A program made the position numbers and the translations under genes. From assembly GCA_021234155.1 (NCBI GenBank), contig JAJEKV010000008.1, positions 4,142,085 through 4,206,084 on the forward strand: DNA of 64,000 nucleotides. Reading direction: 5' to 3'. Positions 21,546-32,175 of the stretch are shown here, one piece after another. Within the stretch, counting starts at the first letter, position 1. Each line of letters begins with the position of its first letter. A model generated the notes under the pieces. It ran no database searches. It was not told where the DNA came from and was given only the letters and a program-made list of their open reading frames with translations. The stretch comes from Isoetes taiwanensis. Taxonomy: Eukaryota > Streptophyta > Lycopodiopsida > Isoetales > Isoetaceae.

Positions 21546-22149
21546 ATAGAGATCTTGTATGGAATATGATCGATAGACTTCAAGAACTTAATATTCTTCT
21601 CTATCAACTTATTAGAGTTAAATCTGGTCGCTCTAAGGAAGACTGCTATAGTTTAAAAAATTAGGCTTTCAAGAAATCCATGATTGAGCCTCTTTAGATA
21701 ACAAAAGATCTTGCAGAAGACCTTGAAATGATGGAATGGAAAGTGTAAATGATCACAAGATTATCGAGTTACAAAAAGAAATAAAAAAATTAAGGAAGAT
21801 CTTTCCCTCACGACAGCTGAGGAGCTCAAGAATTAGAAGTGGCGCACAATACCATTATGCACAAGCTCATACCTACAAAAGATTGTATTATCAGTGATAG
21901 CAATGATTACTTCAACCCTTAGGAGGCTAAAAAACTATCCCTGTCCCAGTCCCAACTGTGCCAAAGTAGTAAGTCTCAACTTGGACAAACATGCTACAAA
22001 GGTTTCAAATTCCAAACTAAAGTCCAAGATTTCAACTTTGAGAAAGTATGGCAGACTGAACGATACGTTCTCTTACAAAAAATGCTCTTTTAAATTCTTA
22101 TGGGGATGGTGGGGACAGAAAACATAAGGAAAAAATTGTAAACAATGTA
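21546..22149 (+). other. Unidentified plus-strand coding-like remnant between D1 and D2
   Basis: On the plus strand, broken frames show protein-like, Lys/Glu-rich text such as MIDRLQELNILLYQLIRVKS and KDLAEDLEMMEWKV. After 21900 a Ser/Gln/Lys-rich part includes KVQDFNFEKVWQTERYVLLQ. It has many stops. It interrupts two same-strand gypsy copies, so it is either an insertion or the junction of two copies. I cannot name a family; a gag- or coat-like protein of another retroelement is one possibility. Confidence 0.3.
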
Positions 22150-23290
22150 TTATCTTATGTAATCTTGAAAAATAGAGAGCATAATGCATTGAAAAGTAGA
22201 GGGAGAGTTGGATAATCCAAAGGGCACCACTTTGTAGGCAAAAGTGCCCCATGGCGTGGTGAATGTAGTCTTCATCTGGTCTTCATCTTTGATAGAAATT
22301 TGATTATAGCCAGAGAAACCATCCATGAAGGAGTACATCTTGTGGCCTGCTACTTCTTCAAGAACTTGATCTGTGAAGGGTAGCAAAAAATGATCACATT
22401 CTGTGGCCATATTTAGCTTTCGATAATCTACGCAAACACGTATTTTGCCCTTATGCTTGAGAGCAATAACAATTGGGCTTACCCACTCTGAATGTTTGAC
22501 TTCATAAATCAATCCAGCAGCCAAAAGTTTATCTATGCTTTAACACGGTCATGATAATTGGGGTTGAGTTTGAGCTAATCGTTTGCTAGATGGGGGGCGC
22601 ATCCGGTTTGGTGGGAATGGTAAGTTCCCCAATTCTTTCTTGATACCACCGAGGTCTTTGTAGCTCCATGTAAAGATGTGTTTGAATTTTTGAAGAGGCT
22701 GAGAGTATGAGCTTTAAAAGTTTGTGGCAGATTAGCAGCCAATCGGATAGGTTGATTGTCTCCTAGATCAATTACTTCAACTTCCGGAGTTTGAATATGT
22801 GGGATGACTTCTGTGTTCGTGATGGTGTGGGCGGAGGTTGAAGTACAACCGCGATTCAAAGACTCGAGTAGAGAAGAACGGAGGCTGTTGAGAGACGTCT
22901 ATTAAAGGTTGCTTCATACGGCAGCTACATCAGCGATGCCTTGAGGAGTATCAGCATCAGGAAAGATGTCTACACGCTGAATGTGATTGCAAGGCACAAG
23001 ATAAGGATCCAGCGAGGTGGCCACAGAGTGGTCTTGATCAAGACTCATATCGCCCCAAGGATCGACATACTCGGGGTAGGAAGACAAAGAGAGACCAGGG
23101 CAGGAGCATAGGTGTTTTGAAGCTCATCCGAGTCACTATCAGATAGGGATAGTTCAGCATGTTCGACAGAGATAAGTTGACCAGTTTCAAGATCCATCGA
23201 CGAGAGATGTGCCTGAAAAAGTGGCAACAGAGCCTAGGTATAAAAGGATCGACCGAAGAACAAAAAGAGAGTCCATTTAAGCTGTAATTT
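22150..23290 (-). pseudogene. D2 gypsy pol fragment (protease end, pre-RT, RT fingers/palm)
   Basis: From 23290 downward the minus strand carries an acidic spacer (LSLSDSDSDELQNTYAPALV), then VIPHIQTPEVEVIDLGDNQP and LAANLPQTFKAHTLSLFK. RT follows with AAGLIYEVKHSEWVSPIVIA, VCVDYRKLNMA, MDGFSGYNQISIK and VVPFGLSNSPSTFQCIMLSI. It ends abruptly near 22150, before the catalytic FxDD block. It is the best preserved RT N-terminal half in the window and pairs in sequence with C and D1. Frameshifts lie near 22540-22640. Confidence 0.8.
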
Positions 23291-24080
23291 CTCAAAACCG
23301 TTTAAGAAATCCAGATGAACTGATGCCTTGAACTAAATTTCTCCCCTCTGTGGAGAAGGAAAAAATGTACAGAATGTTTGTGTTGCTATCTTCACGAAGC
23401 CCAATACCTCGTTCTTCATCAGAAATCGTTATCGGATTCGTTTCATTTTATATATTTTGCCCAGATTGATTTTATTTTATTAATAGAGCTTGTGTTTTAT
23501 CATGAAAAAACCAAGAAGATCTAGTAATAATGCCCTTCGTTCAAAAGGAGATTATAATCAGTGCAGAAAATGTTGTGAATGTTTTACAAGATTTTGGACA
23601 AAAGATAATTCTCGCTTTAAAAACATTTTCTAGAACCCAGCTTCAGCCTGGAACTCCGACAGTGGTGGGTGATCTACCCACTAAACTATTTTGAATGAGG
23701 ATGATAGGCCTAATATTGCAGGAATTTTTGGTCCCCAACAGCCAGTGCCAGAGATCAGATCTAGTACATTTACCTTCTAAGACAGGGAGAATCTCCAAAG
23801 TGCATAGACATGCAAGTTCAAGGTCTTTCGCCTACACTTCGTGATCAGGTATCGACTATTCATTCTGAGGAGGAATGATAACCACATCTATAACTGTGTC
23901 TATTGTGAAATGGACACAATTGTTACATGCCTTGGTCCCATACTCTAATGGCCAGTATGTGGGAATAAGTGATGCTTCAGTGCAGATATTAGAGTCAGGA
24001 TTACGATCACAACAGAAGCATTGTGTTGATGCAGGAGTGCAAAAATTTGGAAGGGAACATGTTGAGGTGGAAGTCTAAAC
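23291..24080 (+). other. Unidentified coding-like remnant upstream of D2
   Basis: Plus-strand frames with stops between them read AENVVNVLQDFGQKIILALK, then TQLQPGTPTVVGDLPTKLF and RPNIAGIFGPQQPVPEIRSS, ending near an open frame at 23875-24078. The text is protein-like but unassigned. It might belong with the remnant at 21546-22149, both being plus-strand pieces flanking D2. Confidence 0.3.
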
Positions 24081-24642
24081 ATCTCCACCATCCGTAGTGG
24101 ACCGAAGTCGCGACATCAAACTAGCAAAGGGGACCATGCTGCCAAGATCGATCTTTGCTAGTACCTTGACCTTGTGTATTATAGGGGTTGCAGAGACATA
24201 AACCGATGCCCATTTAGATGTGCATGAGGCTCGTGATTTCTTGAGTGACATCATGCATGCGAAGGTTGCTGGAGTTGTCCAGGCTACTAGGTTAGGAACG
24301 GCAAGACGATCGTCCTTCACATCTTTTGGTTCGGTTTCATGATGCTCTTATCCCGCCTATATATTCTTGGGATGGTAACCATCTCAAAGGGACTAGTTTT
24401 TCAAGACAAGAGGACCTCTCTCCACTTCAATTGTGTAATGGTAAGGAAGAGCTTTGCAAGGTCGGGACAGCCCCCTACAAAAAAATGGGCAAAGTGCACA
24501 AGGGAGGCACAACAATCATTCTAGATTAGTGGCCTTCCAACTTTGACCGGCTATGTTTAGGTAATTTAAGTAGCACAAAATCATTATTAGCATTAGTATT
24601 ATCGTTTCTTTATACCTTTTAGGTTTCCATACCCCTTTTGTT
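24081..24642 (+). other. Unassigned sequence before a LINE 3' end
   Basis: Short open frames on both strands (24075-24320 minus, 24326-24529 plus) have no recognised family. It may be the body of the 5'-truncated LINE whose tail lies at 24643-24696, but I could not align it with the other LINE copies. Confidence 0.3.
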
Positions 24643-24696
24643 ATTTGGGTCCTATGGCCAATTTGGTCTCCGTGGACGTTAAAAATGCATGCATGC
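24643..24696 (+). mobile_element. LINE 3' terminus with (ATGC)3 tail
   Basis: TTTGGGTCCTATGGCC...GGTCTCCGTGGAC...TTAAAA matches the ends of the LINEs at 31325-31398 and 50871-50935. It has the same small hairpin (GTCC...GGAC outside, GGCC...GGTC inside). Instead of poly(A), the tail is ATGCATGCATGC. Confidence 0.65.
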
Positions 24697-24947
24697 GCCT
24701 TGCTGCGCCCGCTTTTGCTGCTGTGCATGCGCTTGGAAGTAGGATCGACAAAAAAAAGTAGATGTTATATATTATGTTATGTATTAAGTGTGCAATAATT
24801 ATGATCATCTAAATAATATCATAGGATTAATATGAACCTATGAAATGTCCTACTAGTACTAAATTGCCATTATCAAAATGTCGAGGATTTTATAGATTTG
24901 ACTAGTTAGACTATTGCTGCTCTATTCTCCCACTTCAATTCCAAATA

Positions 24948-25140
24948 CAATTGCAACTTTCATTGGATAGTAGGCTATTAAATAATCCATATACTTTAAT
25001 GATTTCAAACAGTGCAACTTTCACTAGATAGTTAGGCTTAAATAATCCATACATCTCAATGGTTGCAATTTTCACTAGATAGTAGGCTATCAATGGTTTC
25101 AAACAATGCGACTTTCGGTAGATACTTTTAAATAATCCAT
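24948..25140 (+). repeat. Short direct repeats, possibly CACTA subterminal
   Basis: Four copies of (C)(A/G)A(C/T)TTTC(A/G)(C/T)TAGATAG start at 24953, 25015, 25065 and 25109. They are interleaved with AGGCT(AT) and AAATAATCCAT blocks. Arrays of short repeats near the ends are usual in CACTA elements, and these lie upstream of the transposase. The CACTA terminus itself was not found. Confidence 0.45.
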
Positions 25141-25768
25141 GTCTTTTTTAAGGTCGCAAACTAGGCACTGTTCATACGGGATTGACACGAACATTGTAGC
25201 AAGGTTAACCAAAACTTTTCCGACCTGTTCTGCTCCTATACATTCGAAAACCAAATTGTTTCTGTACATACAAACAATGTTACGACTCATCCATAAGTTC
25301 TGAAACTAGGGATTTGATCCCTTTCTTAGAGTCAGTATCCCACTTATGAATTTGTGGAAGACAGATTTGTATCGCCACAATTTCCAAATAAGATAAATTA
25401 ACACACTGAATTAACATTTTATATAACATGCCAAAAGATTCAAATCCAAAATCTGTGCCTTTCAATTTTTACACAAATTGACAACCTAACAAAACATTGT
25501 GCAATAAATGCAATGGCATAGATGAAGGAAATTTTTCAAAAACTACCCCATGGTCTATGTTGTTTTTAGACTGGGGGCACATCTTTAAACATTACGACCG
25601 AATTAGTTGCCTTGGATGTTTTGAGTAATGTTTCATGGGAAGACATGTTTATTGGTTATGACTAATGGCTTTCCCATAGTTGCGATAGTTTATATTAGAT
25701 TAACTGTACTTACATATGCTTTTGTATTTTCTAATTAACTATATCTCTAATGATAGGAATAACTTCCA

Positions 25769-25924
25769 ATGGATCGTGTTAGTGAGCCTCAAATGTTTGA
25801 AGAATTGAAGCACCAGGCCATCAAAGATGGTGTTTCAGCTGTGGAATGCCCATGTACAAAATGCAACGGAAATAGATTGAAGCCACTTCATGATATTCAT
25901 CATCATCTAAAATGTAATGGTTAG
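25769..25924 (+). pseudogene. CACTA transposase-associated domain (first exon)
   Basis: An open frame of 51 codons from ATG 25769 encodes MDRVSEPQMFEEL and then ECPCTKCNGNR and HDIHHHLKCNG. The CPCxxC...H...H arrangement is that of the transposase-associated N-terminal zinc domain of plant En/Spm-type transposases, where CPCxxC and a later HLxxxG are usual. The following stop at 25922-25924 is in frame; an intron after it is possible, because the text that follows (about 25925-26030) is non-coding. Confidence 0.6.
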
Positions 25925-26149
25925 AGTCGACAATTAAAAGAGGTGAGAGACCCTTCAAAATTCCTTATTTATATTTCAACGTACATCTAGTTTAAAATTA
26001 CAACCATTACAGGACAGTAGATGTAAATGTACAGTGCCTCAAACAATTCAGGATACCTTCTGGTAATTGATAATGATTATGAAAGTCAAGTAACTTTGAA
26101 AGGTGCTAGGGATGATTTTTTACGTAGCAATATAAGGGAAAGTCCACTA

Positions 26150-28020
26150 AGTGATGGAGATCATATAACTGATGGAGATAAGACAAATGATTAGAGATCC
26201 ATTATGTGATAGCACTAGTGATCCATTAAAGCTATTATATGATGAAAGTTCATTGAACATGTTACATGCTATACCTCTGATTCTTGATTTGAAAACTATG
26301 CATGGATGGTCAAATTCTAGTCTTGATAATCTTCTAAAAGTTTTGGGAGGACAGTTGTTACCCAAGGGAAATTACTACCACAATCATCTTATTATGCACA
26401 AAAATTGATGAAGGAACTTGGTCTAGAGTATGAATCTATCCACGCTAGCCCAAATGATTGTATTCTTTCTGAGGGGAGTATGTTGATCTTGAGTCTTGCC
26501 CTAATGAGAATTGCCAAGAAAGTTGATGGAGCAAAAAAGCAAATCTAGTGCATGTAAAGTTGTGCGTTACTTCCCCGCCGTGCCTCATGGCATACTACTA
26601 AAACTGCATTTAATGTCCATCAATGGCAAGACACATGACATGGCATGCTAACAATGTAAGCAACGATGGCATTTATAGGTATGTCTATGATTCACTAGCG
26701 TGGTAAACATCAAGATTATGTGGTTTGAGTTTGTGGAAGACTCCCGCAACATCAAGTTTGATTTAGCACTTGACGGTGTAAGTTAGTTTAGTGAAATGAG
26801 ATCTAACTGGAGTACTTGCCCATGTTATGTTGGTCAATTATAATATTGAATCATAGTTAACCACAAAGCCACATGTTATTATGTTGATATTTCTTGATTC
26901 CCGGATCACAACAAGTACTTCTTCAAAAATTGATGCTTACATGAGTCTTATTATGGAAGAGTTCCATAAGCTTTAGGAAGGACTAAAAGCATTTTACTTC
27001 GAGAAAGTCAATTTTGGCGAGGGAATTTACCTTGCGTTCAATGTTCATGTGGACCATACATGACTTTCCTGCATATGGTTTGTTGGCAGGGTGTGTAACT
27101 CATGGATATCGAGCATGTCCCCACTGTGGACCTGATATTTATGTTCACAAGTCTAGCAATCTTAGAAAATTTATTTATCCAGGCCATCGCGGATATCTCC
27201 TTGGTGATTGTTGTTTTCGGAGAATGAAAGCATTTGACGGGAAAATTGAAGTCGGAACAACCCCAAATCTTGTGAAGCCTACTGATATCCAAAAGTGGAT
27301 AATGGAAAAGGAAGAATGGAGTAGAAAGAAGTTGTCTTGGAAAGAATTGAAACACAAAAATAAAGCTGCTGATTTGTTTTCGGAGAATGAAAGCATTTGA
27401 CGAGAAAATTGAAGTCGGAACAACCCCAAATCTTGTGAAGCCTACTGATATCCAAACTTGGATAATGGAAAAGGAAGAATGGAGTACAAAGAAGTTGTCT
27501 TGGAAAGAATTGAAACACAAAAATAAAGCTGCTGATGATGCAGATGATGATCCAACTAAAAGGACGGGATGCAAACGTCTTTATATGTGTTATGAGCTTC
27601 CTTATTGGGAGTATGCCATGCTTGTATATATACTTAATAACTTATGCCTTGATGTGTAATTATCTTATTTCATATTACATATTACAACATCTTCTTATTC
27701 GAAACACATTGGATGTGATGCACGTGGAGAAAAATATTGCATAAAATATAGTTAAGACAATACTTGGAGATGCCGGCAAGGACAATAAAAAGGTATGAGA
27801 AGACATGAGAGAAATTGGAATTCGGGAGTCCCTTTGGTCTCCATCACTAAAGGGTAAAATCTTCTTACCCCGTGCTTTATATGTTCTTACAAAAGAAGAA
27901 AATGAGCTTTCTTTGCTGTTATACAAACTATGAAACCTTCGACAGGATTGTCTAACTTTAATAAAATGTGTCACAAATGGAAAGATCAAATCGATAAAAT
28001 CACATGATTATCATATTCTT
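26150..28020 (+). pseudogene. CACTA TNP2-like transposase, proximal part
   Basis: Blocks in family order: LLYDESSLNMLHAIPLILDL with MHGWSNSSLDNLLKVLGGQL (26220-26350), MKELGLEYESIHASPNDCIL (26408-26467), and AREFTLRSMFMWTIHDFPAY with HGYRACPHCGPD (27014-27140). RKFIYPGHRGYLLGDCCFRR follows, then YMCYELPYWEYAML and LDVMHVEKNIA with IREIGIRESLW and KSHDYHILP. The region 26470-26930 is strongly decayed. A 163-bp tandem duplication at 27211-27536 shifts the frame. TNP2 proteins cut and rejoin CACTA element ends. The last block stops in mid-motif at the LINE insertion. Confidence 0.75.
27211..27536 (+). repeat. 163-bp tandem duplication inside the CACTA transposase
   Basis: Two adjacent copies (27211-27373 and 27374-27536) start TTGTTTTCGGAGAATGAAAG and differ at only a few positions (for example GACGGG/GACGAG and AAAAGTGG/AAACTTGG). 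As 163 is not a multiple of three, the second copy is read in another frame and the gene is broken by the duplication alone. Confidence 0.9.
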
Positions 28021-28085
28021 CCAGGAGACATGGGAACACCCTGCCCACAAAGCTGCCCGTCTGCCCGTGGTACCAGCATTTTTAA

Positions 28086-28623
28086 GTGTTCAATGGTTGT
28101 ACAGGGAGATGTGGGCACGGTGGGGTTGCGTGCTACTACCGGGTAGCCTTGGCACATTTGGTTTCCTTCCAGAAGACCGATAGACATAACCGCTACTTGT
28201 GGATCCGAGTGCACCACCCTGGCGGAGATCCTCTCTTCCTAGCTGCCGCTACTTTCCCCATGGAGAGAGTCCTTCTATCCATGACCACCGAGGTGGACGG
28301 GGATGGACCCGTATGTCGATCTATATGATGACATACAACAGCACAAGCGGATGGGCAGAGTCATGCTCCTTGGAGACTTCAATGCGCGGACAGGGGTGGA
28401 ACAGGCCATGCGGCTGGACCCCCTCGCGGATGGCGTCTTTGCAATTCGCCCCCCGGCAGGCCGCTTGCACCACGCACTTTCGGATGACAAATCAGTCACC
28501 CGCCGCAGACAATTGCTCCTGATGTGCGGTATCTTTGACCTGCTCATATGCAATGGCCTACCACAATGGCCCTCTTCCCACGGGTACACTTGCGAGGCCG
28601 GGACAATCGCGGGGCGGAACTAG
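28086..28623 (+). pseudogene. LINE-1 apurinic-type endonuclease relic
   Basis: Blocks: GHGGVACYYRVALAHLVSFQ, DRHNRYLWIRVHHPGGDPLF and FLAAATFP. After a frameshift come MDPYVDLYDDIQQH and RVMLLGDFNART. The GDFNA motif carries catalytic Asp and Asn residues of the exonuclease-endonuclease-phosphatase fold used by LINEs to nick their target. A stop ends the frame at 28621, and an overlapping frame continues with the expected TREADSITSH-type C-terminal end. Confidence 0.7.
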
Positions 28624-29019
28624 TGTCGTTATGTCATAGTGGCTGCGCAGGATGTACACCTTGTCGCCATTTTCCGCCGCACGCGCGGACAATCCGGGAC
28701 GAGGGAGGCCGACTCGATCACCTCCCACTCTATGTGAAGGCGGCCCTGCCAGCCGCTATGGCCCCTCAAGAGCGAGATTTTTGCCGACCTTTGGTTGCGC
28801 TTTGATTATGAGCAGCTGGAGGCTTATGCCGACATGCTCGCAGCCCTCCCCGACGCTTTCGCGGGCCCACACGCTGGAGCAAAGAAACCGACCAGCTGGT
28901 TGAGCTCCTCGCAACGTGGGCAGACAGTGCTTTGGGAGACCTCCCCACGTTAGAGATCGAGGCCGCAGAACCTTCCCGCCGCAATGCATCGCTTGATGCC
29001 GAAAGTGTAAGGAACGTAA

Positions 29020-30560
29020 ATGCTCATCGTGGATCGTGACACGCGAAGCCGGGCCACTAGCCATTACCGCGCCTTCTTAAGGAAACAAAGGCAAGGTACC
29101 CGCAAGGCACCAAGGAGAAATGTTCGCCCGGACGCCCCCGGAGAACTTTTTGGCGCAGGTACTCGCAGCCAAGACAGCCCAATGGGACATCACCGGTGCA
29201 ATGGGAGCAAGACGCAACAGCCTTTATGATCCCCCGAACATCAACAGATGTGCCCCCCCGCTAACATGGCCCACCGCTGGTGATCACGTAAGAAGATGTC
29301 GGAAGAGGGTCGCAGTGTGGCTAATGGGAAGGCAGCAGACTTGGACGGCCCGCAGTTTTGAGTTGCTCAAATGGGCAGACAACCCATGGTGCCCGCCCCT
29401 GGTGATCGCTCAACGTGGCAATCGCAAGAGGGTTTTCCCCGGTCATGGACCACAAACAAAGTATTGTTCGGATCTACAAGGGGGACCCATTTCGCCCAAA
29501 CAATTACCAGAACCATCATGGTCGCTTCGGTGTTTGCCAAGCCGTGCGTGGGCATTCTCAACAGCAAAAACCAGATGGGGATAGGCAACGGAAGTCGGGG
29601 CACTTACCCGGCGGGGCTTTTCGACCCCAACATTCGACCATTGATCACATCTTCACACTCGGGGCCTCCGGTCGAGGACAGCAGAGAACCGCTTCTGAGG
29701 ACCCTCAGACTGTTTTGTGGACTTTGCAAAAGCTTTCGGCTACGCATACCCGGGAAAAGTTGTGAGCAAGATCGCACTATCCGGGGCTCCCTATGGATCT
29801 CAAGCGTAACGTAGTGTATGACCGTGACGAGAGCCGCATTGGCCACATGCAACCGGAAGGGACAGGCCATTTGCCAAGAACATTGGAATAGGCAAGGTTG
29901 TCCTCTCTCACCCACACTCTTTGGACTTTACATTGACCAGTTGGAAGCCTGGCTTGCTGCCAATGGGGGGATGGTATACAGCTCTTGCACCAGGTCATCC
30001 GGCAGCTCATCTATGCGGATGATGTGGACCTCTTGGCCCATACACCAGAGGGCATGCAGGCACACCTAGATGCCCCGGACAATATTCGTGTCGGCGGCGG
30101 ACATGCGTGTCAACCTGGCCAAGACTAAGGTGGTCCTCATATCCTCCTCACGTCATCCAGCACCTCCGGCGCTCACTTATCAGGGGCAGATGGTAGAGGT
30201 TACACCCAGCTACAAGTACCTGGGGGTGGAATTTCCGTCCTCAATGTATTGGGATGCATCCATTCGCCTTCGGGTGACCGCAGGTTGGAAGGCGTTGTAT
30301 GCAATGCAAAACAATAGTCACAGGGCCGAGCTGTATGACTGGGGCCACCAGTCACATTTGTTCCGGGCACTGGTGGAGCCAGTTCTTCTGTATGGGGTCG
30401 AGGTGTGGGGCCCAATGGTGTCTTTGGCGACTTGGAACGACTTAGAGCAGGTCCAGAAGGCATTTTTGACGCGGGCACTTGGGGTCAAGCCCTCAGTTCC
30501 ATATCAGATCTTGTTGCGGGGAGATGGGATTCATGCCCCCGGCAAAGATGCCCCTCGATA
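29020..30560 (+). pseudogene. LINE-1 reverse transcriptase relic
   Basis: Upstream of RT, RATSHYRAFLRKQRQGT (29050-29100) matches the LINE-2 region YRSFLKNKK. RT blocks are TRTIMVASVFAK, the RPRHSTIDHIFTL-like block in shifted frames near 29625-29660, CFVDFAKAFG (about 29709), GCPLSPTLFGLYIDQLEAWL (29900-29965) and IYADDVDLL with the catalytic YADD at 30012-30023. MRVNLAKTKVVLISS, YKYLGVEF and GWKALYAMQNNSHRAELY follow. Later residues LVEPVLLYGVEVWGP are the usual post-RT block. It would prime cDNA on nicked target DNA. Frameshifts at several points. Confidence 0.8.
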
Positions 30561-31324
30561 AGACACATTGTTTATTTCCGGAAGGTGGCAAAGATGGGCG
30601 ACACTCGCCCCCGCGACTTGGCGATGAGCCCGCGAACTTCGAGGGCTTGTTGGAAGGACAAGAGAGCCCGGTGGCTAGCGCTACTGGAACGCAGACACAC
30701 ATAGAAAAGCGCCCGGTACACGAGGGGCATCGCGTAGGGATAGGTCGAGGGGGTACTTGGACTCTTGTTTCCTGGGAAGCTGCGGGACCACCATGCTCCG
30801 GAATGTAAAGGTGGCACACTACAACGACACATAAACCCCACCGGGTTCGAGGCCCACGGCTCTACTTGCGTTCTCGGTTGCCCATGAAGAAGCGCAGGAT
30901 CATCGCGCCCATTCGAACGGGGCCCACTATCTTCGGCTTGAGGCGGGTCGGTGGGTTGGAGAGCCGTGCGGTGACAAGGGCTTTGTCGTTGTTGTCCGGG
31001 GTTGTTGAGGATGAAAGCCATGCCTTCCAGGTGCTGTCCAGCCTATAGTCGATCGGGCTCGCTACATTCTCTTGGTGCGACTGTCAGTGCCCCTGCACGA
31101 CGAAGCTACTCAAGACGCCATCGGTTCGATCCCTTGGCTCCTACCTCCGGAGGTTTTGGATCTCGCGGACTTACCTCGCCCCGGCCTACCCGAGGTGCTT
31201 AGGGACTTTCATGTGTATATGTATACTTTGTATTGCCCGCCGGGCTTATTCTTCTTGACGATTTTTTCCCTTCTAAGGGGGTTTTAATCAGGGTAGCAAC
31301 GGGCTTCTTTGCACCAGTATAATT
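30561..31324 (+). other. LINE-1 C-terminal and 3' untranslated region
   Basis: Broken frames continue after RT, for example a Cys/His-poor region at 30866-31200 with LRRVGGLESRAVTRALSLLS. The 3' UTR shares a GGGGTTTTAATCA block (about 31277) with LINE-2 (about 50833). No separate gene is seen. Confidence 0.5.
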
Positions 31325-31398
31325 TGGGTCCCATAGGCGATTGGCCTCCGTGGGACGATAAAAGAACCTTCCTTCCTTCCTTCCTTCCTTCCTTCCTT
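31325..31398 (+). other. LINE-1 3' hairpin and (CCTT)8 tail
   Basis: TGGGTCCCATAGGCGATTGG with CCTCCGTGGGACGATAAAA folds as GTCCC/GGGAC around AGGC/GCCT. It is followed by GAA and eight CCTT units (31367-31398). The hairpin is shared with three other ends in this window, while the tail repeat is not. Confidence 0.7.
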
Positions 31399-32175
31399 TG
31401 GTTATACATGGTTGTCTAGGAGATAGAGAAAGAATGTCAATATTACGACTTTAGTGCTTTGTTTAAGCAACCACGGTAAAAAAGAGATTCATTTAGATGA
31501 AATGACTAACTTGAAGATGGAAGCTATAAATGTGTTGTGCTTGCTTGAGACGCATTTCCTACCATCCCTTTTTCACAATCATGACATACATCTAGTAGAA
31601 GAGCTTGCTTGCTATGTGTGGGCCTGTGACTATACGACGGATGTACCCAATTGAGAGATTCCTAAGACATCTAAGAAATACGTTCGGAACATGGATATCT
31701 AGAGAGATCCATTACTGAAGAATACATAATTAATGAAGCAATGACTTTTAACTGCCATGAAAAGGTGAATATGATGGTGTCTTAGAGCGTAATACATATG
31801 AGGTTTTGGAGAGTAAAGAAACTTTGATAAAATTGGATGTATCATTGCAACAACAAGCACATGAATACACGTGGAAATTGTAAGCATTTCAGTTCTCTAA
31901 ATTAAATGTTGATGTGCTTTAATGTACAAAGTTAACTTACTATTTGATTATAATTTTTTATAACATAAAATAAGAGCAATCGCAACATGGTATTTTGTCT
32001 GGGCGCAAGCGGCCAAGGGAGCAGGTTAACTTTCCAGAGTGGCTTAAGATTGAAGTCCGGCGTATGGTCTAGAAAAAGGAGCAAGTAGATCAATTGTTGC
32101 TTGATCTTGCTTTTGGGGTTGAAGAGTATGCTACAAGTTATAAAAGCATGTGGGCATATGGTTGGCATTTATGAG
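31399..32175 (+). pseudogene. CACTA TNP2-like transposase, distal part
   Basis: After the LINE the transposase text resumes: MEAINVLCLLETHFLPSLFH with LVEELACYVW (31519-31620), then the PIERF-like and TEEYIINEAMTF block (31640-31750). At 32010-32170 comes REQVNFPEWLKIEV, the C-terminal block found after TNP2 in CACTA proteins. It is broken by stops, continues the part at 26150-28020 and decays into non-coding AT-rich DNA after 32175. Confidence 0.65.

Larger units (their letters stand above)
28021..31398 (+). mobile_element. LINE-1: nearly full-length non-LTR retrotransposon inserted in CACTA
   Basis: Endonuclease (28086-28623) and reverse transcriptase (29020-30560) relics are followed by a 3' region ending in the family hairpin, GATAAAAG and (CCTT)8. 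The CACTA coding blocks on both sides are consecutive, so the LINE is the later insertion. A first ORF (gag-like) was not recognised, so the 5' end may be truncated at about 28021. Coding GC content is clearly higher than that of the surrounding CACTA DNA. It is inactivated by many frameshifts. Confidence 0.8.
24948..32175 (+). mobile_element. CACTA (En/Spm) DNA transposon relic, split by a LINE
   Basis: It contains subterminal-like repeats, a transposase-associated N-terminal domain (25769-25924) and TNP2-type transposase blocks at 26150-28020 and 31399-32175. The LINE at 28021-31398 lies between two TNP2 blocks that follow one another in the family. Terminal CACTA inverted repeats were not identified, so the outer limits are approximate. 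It is inactive because of many stops. Confidence 0.7.

Noticed and set aside
27038-27574. Minus-strand 178-codon ORF across the CACTA duplication
   Set aside because: It is the antisense shadow of the transposase; its internal repetition only mirrors the 163-bp duplication.
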